NCBI RefSeq assembly: GCF_025989185.1
Contig: NZ_JAPDNT010000013.1
Span: 1-64,000, forward strand
Origin: Limobrevibacterium gyesilva
GTDB taxonomy: Bacteria > Pseudomonadota > Alphaproteobacteria > Acetobacterales > Acetobacteraceae
Direction of reading: 5' to 3'
DNA length: 64,000 nucleotides
A model generated the notes under the pieces. That model made no database searches. It was not told the DNA's origin and worked only from the letters and a program-made list of their open reading frames with translations. Below are positions 38,363-45,890 of the stretch, in pieces. A program made the translations under genes and the position numbers. Numbering within the stretch: position 1 is the first letter of the stretch; each line of letters opens with the position of its first letter.

Positions 38363-39739
38363 CTACTCGGCCGCCGCCTGGGCGGCCACGCCGGCCACGC
38401 GGGTGCGGGTGCGCATGGTCACGAACTCCTCGGCCGCGGTGGGATGGATGCCCACGGTGCGGTCGAAATCCGCCTTGGTGGCGCCGGTGTTGATGGCGAT
38501 GGAAAGGCCCTGCATGATTTCCGGCGCATCCTCGCCCAGCATATGGGCGCCGACCACGCGCTGCGTCGCCTGGTCCACCACCAGCTTCATCAGCGTCTTG
38601 CGCGCACGTCCGCTCAGCGTGTGGCGCATGGGCGTGAAGCGGGAGAGGTAGATATCGACCGGTCCGCATTTGGCCGCCTCGGCCTCGGTCAGGCCGACGG
38701 TGGCGATCGGCGGCGAGGAGAACACGGCGGTCGCCACCGCCTCCAGCTCCCATTTGCGCGGCCCCGGGCCGAACAGCCGGTCGGCCAGCGCGTGGCCCTC
38801 GGCGATCGCCACCGGCGTCAGGTTCAGCCGGTCGGTCACGTCGCCGATGGCGAAGATATGCGGCTGGCTGGTGCGGCTCTCGCTGTCGACGGTGACGGCG
38901 CCGAACCCGTCCGTGTCCACGCCGGCCTGCTCCAGCCCCAGGCCCGCGGTGTGGGCGGCCCGCCCGATGGCGGCGAACACCAGCCCGGTCTCGATCATGG
39001 TGCCGTCGGACAGGTGCACCAGCCTGGCCGGCCCGTCCGCCTCCACCGAGGCGATGGTCTTGCCGCGCAGCAGCCGGATGCCGTTCGCCTCCAGCGCCTC
39101 GGCCAGCCCCTCGCGCAGGTCCTCGTCGAAGCCGCGCAGCGGCAGGGTCTGGCGGATGACCTGGTCCACCTGCACGCCGAGGCCGGCGAAGATGCCGGCG
39201 AACTCCACCGCGATATAGCCGCCGCCGACGATGGTGATGTGCGCCGGCAGCGCCGGCAGGTGGAACGCGTCGTCCGAGACGATGCAGTGCTCCGCCCCCG
39301 GAAACGCCGGCGGGACCGGCCGGCCTCCGGTCGCGATCACGATCCGCTCGGCGGTGACGCGCCTGCCGCCGACATCCAGCGTATGCGGATCCAGCAGCGT
39401 CGCCCGCGCGTCGAACGTGGTGCAGCCGGACATGAGCTGGCGGTAGATGCCGTTGAGCCGCGCGATTTCCGTGTCCTTGGCGGCGATCAGGGCGGCCCAG
39501 TCGTGCCGGCCGGGCGGCGTGTCCCAGCCGAAGCCGTGGCTGTCGCGCATGGCCGCGCCGTATTCCGAGGCCATCACCAGCAGCTTCTTCGGCACGCAGC
39601 CCACGTTCACACAGGTGCCGCCCCAATAGCGCTCCTCGGCCACCGCCACCCGGGCGCCGTGGCCGGCGGCGATGCGCGCGCAGCGCACCCCGCCGGAGCC
39701 GCCGCCGATGACGAAAAGGTCGAAGTCGTAGGCCGTCAT
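38363..39739 (-). CDS. gor: Glutathione-disulfide reductase
   Basis: 458 residues. FAD-binding VIGGGSGGVRCARIAA, redox-active disulfide GGTCVNVGCVPKK, a second nucleotide-binding VGGGYIAVEFAGIFAGLG, FAIGDVTDRLNLTPVA and the C-terminal interface HPTAAEEFVTM are all present. It regenerates reduced glutathione. The start codon overlaps the dehydrogenase stop by four bases, so the two are one operon. Confidence 0.92.
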   Translation of the reverse strand: MTAYDFDLFVIGGGSGGVRCARIAAGHGARVAVAEERYWGGTCVNVGCVPKKLLVMASEYGAAMRDSHGFGWDTPPGRHDWAALIAAKDTEIARLNGIYRQLMSGCTTFDARATLLDPHTLDVGGRRVTAERIVIATGGRPVPPAFPGAEHCIVSDDAFHLPALPAHITIVGGGYIAVEFAGIFAGLGVQVDQVIRQTLPLRGFDEDLREGLAEALEANGIRLLRGKTIASVEADGPARLVHLSDGTMIETGLVFAAIGRAAHTAGLGLEQAGVDTDGFGAVTVDSESRTSQPHIFAIGDVTDRLNLTPVAIAEGHALADRLFGPGPRKWELEAVATAVFSSPPIATVGLTEAEAAKCGPVDIYLSRFTPMRHTLSGRARKTLMKLVVDQATQRVVGAHMLGEDAPEIMQGLSIAINTGATKADFDRTVGIHPTAAEEFVTMRTRTRVAGVAAQAAAE

Positions 39740-41214
39740 GTGCCGATCCCGCCGAGCGCGAGGTACTTCACTTCCAGATATTCCTCGATGCCGAAATGCG
39801 CGCCCTCGCGGCCCAGGCCGGACATCTTCATGCCGCCGAACGGCGCGACCTCGGTGGAGATGATGCCTTCGTTGATCCCGACGATCCCGTATTCCAGCGC
39901 CTCTGCCACGCGGAAGATGCGGCCGACGTCGCGGGCGTAGAAATACGAGGCGAGCCCGAACTCGGTGTCGTTGGCGAGCTTGATCGCCTCTGCCTCGGTC
40001 TTGAACCGGAACAGCGGCGCCACCGGGCCGAACGTCTCCTCGCGGAAGATCATGGCGTCCTGCGGCACGTCGGCCAGCAGCGTCGGCTCGAAGAAATTGC
40101 CGCCGCGCGGATGCCGCTTGCCGCCGGTCACCACCCGCGCGCCGCGCTTCAGCGCGTCGGCGATGTGCTGCTCCACCTTCACCACGGCGTCGGCGTTGAT
40201 CAGCGGACCCTGGGTCACGCCCGGCTCCATGCCGTCGCCCACCTTCAGCGCCTCCACCGCCGCCTTCAGCTTTGCCGCGAAGGCGTCGTAGACGCCGTCC
40301 TGCACGAGGAGGCGATTGGCGCACACGCAAGTCTGCCCGGTATTGCGGTATTTCGACGCCATGGCGCCGGCGACGGCGGCGTCCAGGTCGGCGTCGTCGA
40401 ACACGATGAACGGCGCGTTGCCGCCCAGTTCCATGCTCGTGCGCTTAATCGTCGGCGCGCATTGCGCCAGCAGCTTCGCCCCCACCTCGGTGCTGCCCGT
40501 GAAGGTCAGTTTCCGGACCATCGGGTTCGACGTCAGCTCGGCCCCGGTCTCGCCGGAGGGCCCGGTGATCACGTTGCACACGCCGGCGGGCATGCCGGCC
40601 CGCTCGGCCAGCACGGCGATGGCAAGGGCGGAGAACGGTGTCTGGCTGGCCGGCCGGATCACGCCGGTGCAGCCGGCGGCCCAGCCCGGCCCGGTCTTGC
40701 GGGTGATCATGGCCGCGGGGAAGTTCCACGGCGTGATCGCCGCGAACACGCCCACCGGCTCTTTCTGCACGATGATGCGCCGGCCTTTGGCGTTCTGCGG
40801 AATGGTGTCGCCGTAGACGCGCTTGCCTTCCTCGGCGAACCACTCGATGAAGCTGGCGGCATAGGCGATCTCGCCCTTGCTCTCGGCCAGCGGCTTGCCC
40901 TGCTCGGCGGTCATGATGACGGCGAGGTCGTCGGTGTTGGCGATCATCAGCTCGAACAGCTTGCGCAGGATCACCGCGCGCTCCTTGGCGGTCAGCGCCC
41001 GCCAGGCCGGCTGGGCGCGCCAGGCCGCCTCGATGGCGCGCCGCGTCTCGGCCGCACCCAGCGCCGGCACCTCGCCGATCGCTTCCCCGGTGGCGGGGTT
41101 CTTCACGATCAGGGTCTTGCCGCTATCGGCCTCGATCCACTTGCCGTCCACGTAGTTCGCCTGCCGGAACAGGGTAGGGTCCTTGAGCGGCAGCGGCGAT
41201 GCAGGGTTCAGCAT
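39736..41214 (-). CDS. gabD: Succinate-semialdehyde dehydrogenase-type aldehyde dehydrogenase
   Basis: 492 residues. Catalytic Cys296 (NTGQTCVCANR), general base Glu262 (SMELGGNAPF) and GabD-specific PASQTPFSALA are present. The Ser in PAS, rather than Glu, is the usual NADP+-favouring residue. One odd point is that the cofactor-binding lysine just before this motif (VLKPAS in GabD) is Arg187 here (VIRPAS). It would oxidise succinate semialdehyde to succinate in GABA breakdown; other aldehydes are possible. It is coupled to gor. Confidence 0.88.
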   Translation of the reverse strand: MLNPASPLPLKDPTLFRQANYVDGKWIEADSGKTLIVKNPATGEAIGEVPALGAAETRRAIEAAWRAQPAWRALTAKERAVILRKLFELMIANTDDLAVIMTAEQGKPLAESKGEIAYAASFIEWFAEEGKRVYGDTIPQNAKGRRIIVQKEPVGVFAAITPWNFPAAMITRKTGPGWAAGCTGVIRPASQTPFSALAIAVLAERAGMPAGVCNVITGPSGETGAELTSNPMVRKLTFTGSTEVGAKLLAQCAPTIKRTSMELGGNAPFIVFDDADLDAAVAGAMASKYRNTGQTCVCANRLLVQDGVYDAFAAKLKAAVEALKVGDGMEPGVTQGPLINADAVVKVEQHIADALKRGARVVTGGKRHPRGGNFFEPTLLADVPQDAMIFREETFGPVAPLFRFKTEAEAIKLANDTEFGLASYFYARDVGRIFRVAEALEYGIVGINEGIISTEVAPFGGMKMSGLGREGAHFGIEEYLEVKYLALGGIGT

Positions 41215-41297
41215 GACGGTCCTCCTCGACCCACGTGTGTGGGGGAGAGATAGGGGGGATTAGGGCCGATGTCAGCTATCGGAGTTGGACGGAAAGG

Positions 41298-41766
41298 GGA
41301 CACGGAGGGCCACGGAGGTCACGGAGAAACGGGACAGGCTTACCGCACGAAGCGGCGCAGCCCATTCTTCAGGGCCGCCGTGTTGAAATTCATCAGAAGA
41401 CCGACCCGATATCCGCTCAGCCGCAGGTAGGTCAGGATCCGCGCTTCGTGGACCGGCAAGAGTTGTTCCACGGACTTGATCTCGACGATCAGCCTCCCTT
41501 CCACGACGATATCTGCACGATATCCGGACTCGAACCGTATGTCCTTGTAGATCAATGGAAAGCTGACCTGCCGGTCGGCCGCCAAGCCGCTCCTGGTCAG
41601 TTCGAAATGCAGGCATTCCTCGTAGACGCCTTCGAGCAGCCCCGGCCCGAGATGTCGGTGCACTTCGATTGCGAGCCGGATCACCCGGCTGCTCAAGGCG
41701 GTCCCGTGATCCAATATCCGGCTGTCTTCTCTGTGTTCTCCGTGGACCTCCGTGCCCTCCGTGTCC
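41298..41766. repeat. 31-bp imperfect inverted repeats bracketing the GxxExxY gene
   Basis: The left arm 41298-41328 (ggacacggagggccacggag...) and right arm 41736-41766 are inverted copies differing only by two one-base shifts. Both are built of a cacgga(g) unit repeated about every ten bases. The right arm is also the first codons of the GxxExxY gene. No target-site duplication is apparent outside the arms. The pair looks like the ends of a small mobile cassette. Confidence 0.65.
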
Positions 41767-41768
41767 AC
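41340..41768 (-). CDS. GxxExxY family protein (PD-(D/E)xK-like)
   Basis: 142 residues from a GTG at 41768. The family name motif is exact: G43-LL-E46-GV-Y49 within VHRHLGPGLLEGVYEECL. A nuclease-like D86...E96-x-K98 (YRADIVVEGRLIVEIKS) follows. The first 17 codons (MDTEGTEVHGEHRE) are translated from the repeat arm, so the real start may be a later TTG or GTG near residues 19-29. Function is unknown for the family. It sits between gabD and glmS on their strand but looks acquired. Confidence 0.82.
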   Translation of the reverse strand: MDTEGTEVHGEHREDSRILDHGTALSSRVIRLAIEVHRHLGPGLLEGVYEECLHFELTRSGLAADRQVSFPLIYKDIRFESGYRADIVVEGRLIVEIKSVEQLLPVHEARILTYLRLSGYRVGLLMNFNTAALKNGLRRFVR

Positions 41769-41786
41769 TTGCTCCTGGGACCGCGC

Positions 41787-43610
41787 CTACTCGACCGTAA
41801 CGGACTTCGCCAGGTTCCGCGGCTGGTCCACGTCCGTGCCCTTCAGCACCGCCACGTGATAAGCCAGCAGCTGCACGGGAATCGCATACAGGATCGGCGC
41901 CACGAACGGGTCCACCCGCGGCAGCACCACCGTCTCCACCGCGATGCCTTTCAGCTTCGCCGCCCCCGCGGCGTCGCTGAACACGATCACCTGGCCGCCG
42001 CGCGCCGCCGCCTCCTGCAGGTTGGAGGCGGTCTTCTCGAACAGCGGCCCGCTCGGCACGATGGCGATCACCGGCACGTTGCGGTCGATCAGCGCGATCG
42101 GGCCGTGCTTCATCTCGCCGGCGGCATAGCCCTCGGCGTGGATGTAGCTGATTTCCTTCAGCTTCAGCGCGCCTTCCATGGCGATCGGGAAGCACGACCC
42201 GCGGCCGAGGTACAGCACGTCCCGCGCCTCCGCGATGCGCGCGGCGATGCGCTGGATGTGCTCGTCATGCTCCAGCACCTCGGCCGCCCGGCTCGGCACC
42301 TCCAGCAGCGAGGCGGTCATCGCCGCCTCCTGCGCTGCCGAAATCGAGCCGCGCGCCCGGCCGGCCGCCAGCGCCAGGCAGGCCATCACCGCAAGCTGCG
42401 CGGTGAACGCCTTGGTGCTGGCGACCCCGATCTCCGGCCCCGCCACCGTCTCCAGCACCACATCGCTCTCGCGCGCCATGCTGCTTTCCGGCACGTTCAG
42501 CACCGACAGCACGTGCTGCCTTTGCTCGCGCATGTAGCGCAGCGCGGCCAGCGTATCCGCGGTCTCCCCGGACTGGCTCACCAGCAGGGCGAGCCCGCCC
42601 TCGGGCAGCGGCGGCGTGCGGTAGCGGAACTCGCTGGCCACGTCCCCGTCCGCCGGGATGCGCGCCACCTGCTCGAACCAGGTCCGCGCCACCATGCCGG
42701 CATAGAACGCCGACCCGCAGGCGCTGATCGTCACCCGCGGCACGCCGGCGAGGTCGAACGGCAGCGGCGGCAGCGCCACCGCCCGGCTGGAGGGGCTGAT
42801 CATGCGCCGCAGCGTGTCACCCAGCACCGCCGGGTGCTCGTGCAGCTCCTTCTCCATGAAATGGCGGAAATTGCCCTTGCCCACCGCGGCGCCGGACAGC
42901 GCCGTCTGCTTGACCGCACGCTGCACTTCCTCGCCCGCGGCGTCGAAGAAACGCGCCGAGCTGCGGCTGACCACCGCCCAGTCGCCGTCTTCGAGATAGG
43001 CGATCCGCCGGGTGAGCGGCGCCAACGCCAGCGCGTCCGAGCCCAGGAACATCTCGTCGTCCCCGAACCCCACGGCCAGCGGCGCGCCGTGCCGCGCCCC
43101 GATCATCAGCTCCGGATGCCCCGCGAACACCATCGCCAGCGCATACGCGCCCTGCAGCCGCCCGAACGCCGCCCCCGCCGCCTCGACCGGCGTCATGCCC
43201 CGCTTCAGGTGCAGATCCACCAGCTGCGCCACCGTCTCGGTGTCGGTCTCGGTGGAGAATTCCTGGCCTTCGCGCTCCAGCTCCGCGCGCAATTCGGCAT
43301 GGTTCTCGATGATGCCGTTGTGCACGACCGACACCAGCGCGGTGCCGTGAGGATGCGCGTTGCTCTCGGTCGGCGCGCCATGCGTGGCCCAGCGCGTGTG
43401 GCCGATGCCGGTGGTGCCGGGCAGCGGCGACGTCCGCAGCACCTCGGCGAGGTTGCCGAGCTTGCCCGCCGCCCGCCGCCGGTCGATACGCCCGTTCACC
43501 AGGGTCGCGATCCCGGCGCTGTCATAGCCGCGATATTCCAGACGCCGCAGCGCCTCCAGCAGGACCGGCGCCGCTTCGCGCGCGCCGATCACGCCCACGA
43601 TTCCGCACAT
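41787..43610 (-). CDS. glmS: Glutamine--fructose-6-phosphate aminotransferase
   Basis: 607 residues. N-terminal nucleophile Cys2 (MCGIVGVIG), glutaminase motifs YRGYDSAGIA and HTRWATHGAPTE, then two SIS domains (ISACGSAFYAG, LLVSQSGETADTLAAL) and the C-terminal DQPRNLAKSVTVE. It makes glucosamine-6-phosphate for peptidoglycan and LPS. It is coupled to glmU through a one-base stop/start overlap (TGATG). No glmS ribozyme is expected or seen. Confidence 0.97.
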   Translation of the reverse strand: MCGIVGVIGAREAAPVLLEALRRLEYRGYDSAGIATLVNGRIDRRRAAGKLGNLAEVLRTSPLPGTTGIGHTRWATHGAPTESNAHPHGTALVSVVHNGIIENHAELRAELEREGQEFSTETDTETVAQLVDLHLKRGMTPVEAAGAAFGRLQGAYALAMVFAGHPELMIGARHGAPLAVGFGDDEMFLGSDALALAPLTRRIAYLEDGDWAVVSRSSARFFDAAGEEVQRAVKQTALSGAAVGKGNFRHFMEKELHEHPAVLGDTLRRMISPSSRAVALPPLPFDLAGVPRVTISACGSAFYAGMVARTWFEQVARIPADGDVASEFRYRTPPLPEGGLALLVSQSGETADTLAALRYMREQRQHVLSVLNVPESSMARESDVVLETVAGPEIGVASTKAFTAQLAVMACLALAAGRARGSISAAQEAAMTASLLEVPSRAAEVLEHDEHIQRIAARIAEARDVLYLGRGSCFPIAMEGALKLKEISYIHAEGYAAGEMKHGPIALIDRNVPVIAIVPSGPLFEKTASNLQEAAARGGQVIVFSDAAGAAKLKGIAVETVVLPRVDPFVAPILYAIPVQLLAYHVAVLKGTDVDQPRNLAKSVTVE

Positions 43611-44929
43611 CAGCGAGGCTCCTTCCTGCGGGCGGCCCGGAATTGCGCGGCCCGTCCGGGTTTCTCCTCCTGGCGCGCCCGGCCGAATGCCATGGCGTCC
43701 GCCGGCACGTCGCGGGTGATCACGCTGCCCGCGGTGATGAACGCGCCGTCGCCCACCGACACCGGCGCCACCAGCACGGAATCCGAGCCGACGAACACGC
43801 CCTTGCCGATCTCGGTGCGGTGCTTGGCGAAGCCGTCGTAGTTGCAGGTGATGGTGCCGGCCCCGATATTGCTGCCGGCCCCGATCGCGGCGTCGCCGAG
43901 ATAGCTGAGGTGGTTGGCCTTCGCCCCGTCGCCCAGGTTCACGGCCTTCAGCTCGACGAAATTGCCGACATGGGCCGCGGCACCCACCACAGTGCCCGGC
44001 CGCAGCCGCGCGAACGGGCCGATCACGGCCCCCGACCGCACCGTGCAGCCCTCCAGGTGGCAGAACGCCCGGATCTCCACCCCGCTCTCCACGGTCACGC
44101 CGGGGCCGAACACCACGCTGGGGCCGACCGACACGTCCGCCGCCAGCCTGGTGTCCATGGACAGGAACACCGTCTCGGGCGCGGTCATGGTCACGCCTGC
44201 TTCCATGGCGGCCACGCGCAGCCGGTCCTGCACCACCGCCTCGGCCCGCGCCAGCTCGACCCGGGAGTTGATGCCCAGCAGCTCGTCCGCCGGCGCCTCC
44301 ACCGCGGCCACCAGCTCGTCTTCGGCCCGGGCCAGCGTCACCACGTCGGTCAGGTAGAACTCGCCCTGCGCGTTGCCGTTGCGCACGGCCCGCAGCCAGC
44401 CGCGCATCCGCCCGGCGTCGCCGCAGAGCACGCCGGCATTGCACAGCCCCACGGCCCGCTCGCTGGCGGTAGCGTCGCGGAACTCCACGATACGCTCGAC
44501 GAAGCCGTCATCGCCGATCACCCGGCCATAGAATCCGGGATCGGCCAGCCGCATGGCCAGCAGCGCCAGCCCCACATCGCCGGCCCGCCGGCGCTCCAGC
44601 AGCCGGTGCAGCGTGGCCGGCGTAATCAGCGGGTTGTCGGCGTACAGCACCGCCACGTCGCCATCGCCGAACAGCGCTTCCGCCTGCAGCGCCGCATGCG
44701 CGGTGCCCAGCCGCTCGTGCTGCACCACCGACACATGGGGCTTGGCCGCCTCCGCCACGGCAGCCGTCTCCGGCCCCACCACCACCACGATCCGGTCGAA
44801 CACCTCCGCGCAACTGTCCAGCAGATGCCGCAGCATCGGCTTGCCCGCGATCGGATGCAGGGTTTTCGGCACCGCCGACTTCATGCGAGTCCCGAAGCCG
44901 GCGGCGAGAATGACGGCGGTAGCTGGCAT
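43610..44929 (-). CDS. glmU: Bifunctional UDP-N-acetylglucosamine pyrophosphorylase / glucosamine-1-phosphate N-acetyltransferase
   Basis: 439 residues from ATG 44929. The uridyltransferase signature LAAGFGTRMKSAVPKTLHPI and a C-terminal left-handed beta-helix of hexapeptide repeats (VGPSVVFGPGVTVESGVEIR ... GAGSNIGAGTITCNYDGFAKH) are present. It produces UDP-GlcNAc, the step after GlmS-derived GlcN-1-P; the two genes overlap. It is divergent from gph across 90 bases, a shared promoter region. Confidence 0.97.
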   Translation of the reverse strand: MPATAVILAAGFGTRMKSAVPKTLHPIAGKPMLRHLLDSCAEVFDRIVVVVGPETAAVAEAAKPHVSVVQHERLGTAHAALQAEALFGDGDVAVLYADNPLITPATLHRLLERRRAGDVGLALLAMRLADPGFYGRVIGDDGFVERIVEFRDATASERAVGLCNAGVLCGDAGRMRGWLRAVRNGNAQGEFYLTDVVTLARAEDELVAAVEAPADELLGINSRVELARAEAVVQDRLRVAAMEAGVTMTAPETVFLSMDTRLAADVSVGPSVVFGPGVTVESGVEIRAFCHLEGCTVRSGAVIGPFARLRPGTVVGAAAHVGNFVELKAVNLGDGAKANHLSYLGDAAIGAGSNIGAGTITCNYDGFAKHRTEIGKGVFVGSDSVLVAPVSVGDGAFITAGSVITRDVPADAMAFGRARQEEKPGRAAQFRAARRKEPR

Positions 44930-45019
44930 GACGTCTCCGGAGTAGCGGCGCGGGCTGCGCCGTGTCAAAGGGGTGGGGATCACTCTTCATTTCGTCGTGA
45001 AACTGTCGAAAGCTGGCCG

Positions 45020-45673
45020 ATGTCCCGCACCCTGATCTTGGACCTGGACGGCACTCTGGTCGATTCCGTACCGGACCTCGCCGCCGCCCTCAACCGCCTC
45101 ATGGCCGCCCGCGCGCTGCCGCCCTTCGGCATCGAACAGGTGACCGCCATGGTCGGCGACGGCGCCCGCGCCCTGGTCGAGCGCGCCTTCGCCGCCCATG
45201 GCCTGGACCCCGACGCGCCCGCGCTCGCCGAATTCCTGGCTGATTACGCGGCCAACGCCGCCAGGGAAACCCGTCCCTATCCCGGCGTGGAAACCACCCT
45301 GCAGACGCTCGCCGCCCGCGGCTGGCGCCTGGCCATCTGCACCAACAAGCCCGAGGCGCCGGCCCGAACCCTGCTCGCCGCCCTGGGCCTGGATGGCTTC
45401 TTCACCGCCGTCGGCGGCGGCGACAGCTTCCCCGTGCGCAAGCCCAACCCCGCGCACCTGCTGGCGACCCTGCACGCCGCGGGCGGCACGCCGTCCCGCA
45501 CGGTGATGGCCGGCGACCACCACAACGACATCGCCGCGGCGACCGGCGCCGGCATCCCCAGCATCTTCGCCGCCTGGGGCTACGGGACTCCGGCCATGTC
45601 GTCGGGGGCAGCGGTGACGGCCTATCGGTTCCCGGAACTGGCGCGGATCGTGGAGCGGCTGGTGGCGGCATAA
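45020..45673 (+). CDS. gph: Phosphoglycolate phosphatase-like HAD hydrolase
   Basis: 217 residues. HAD motifs: DLDGTLVDSVPDL (nucleophile Asp), CTNKPEAPARTLL (Lys region) and MAGDHHNDIAAATGAG (terminal Asp). The cap-1 helical insert and length fit Gph. It removes 2-phosphoglycolate formed by DNA repair or Rubisco. Gph next to glmU is a common alphaproteobacterial pairing. Confidence 0.88.
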   Translation: MSRTLILDLDGTLVDSVPDLAAALNRLMAARALPPFGIEQVTAMVGDGARALVERAFAAHGLDPDAPALAEFLADYAANAARETRPYPGVETTLQTLAARGWRLAICTNKPEAPARTLLAALGLDGFFTAVGGGDSFPVRKPNPAHLLATLHAAGGTPSRTVMAGDHHNDIAAATGAGIPSIFAAWGYGTPAMSSGAAVTAYRFPELARIVERLVAA

Positions 45674-45890
45674 CGCGTGGCCGAACGTTTCACCCCCGGC
45701 CTCTGACCGAGGCGCCGGCGCGCGCTGCTCCCGGTTCCGGCCGGAACAACCCGCCCTCGACCACCGAAAGGGCGGCGCGTGGCGATGGCAAGGCGCCGCG
45801 ATTGGTACTGCGGAAGCAACGATTCAGCCAACTTGCTCCGGGCACGCGCGGTGCGTAGAACGCCAGCTCCGACGACGGGCAACGGGGCTG

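Noticed and set aside
41787-43640. A glmS ribozyme or riboswitch upstream of glmS
   Set aside because: glmS overlaps glmU directly by one base, leaving no leader. The ribozyme is a Gram-positive feature.
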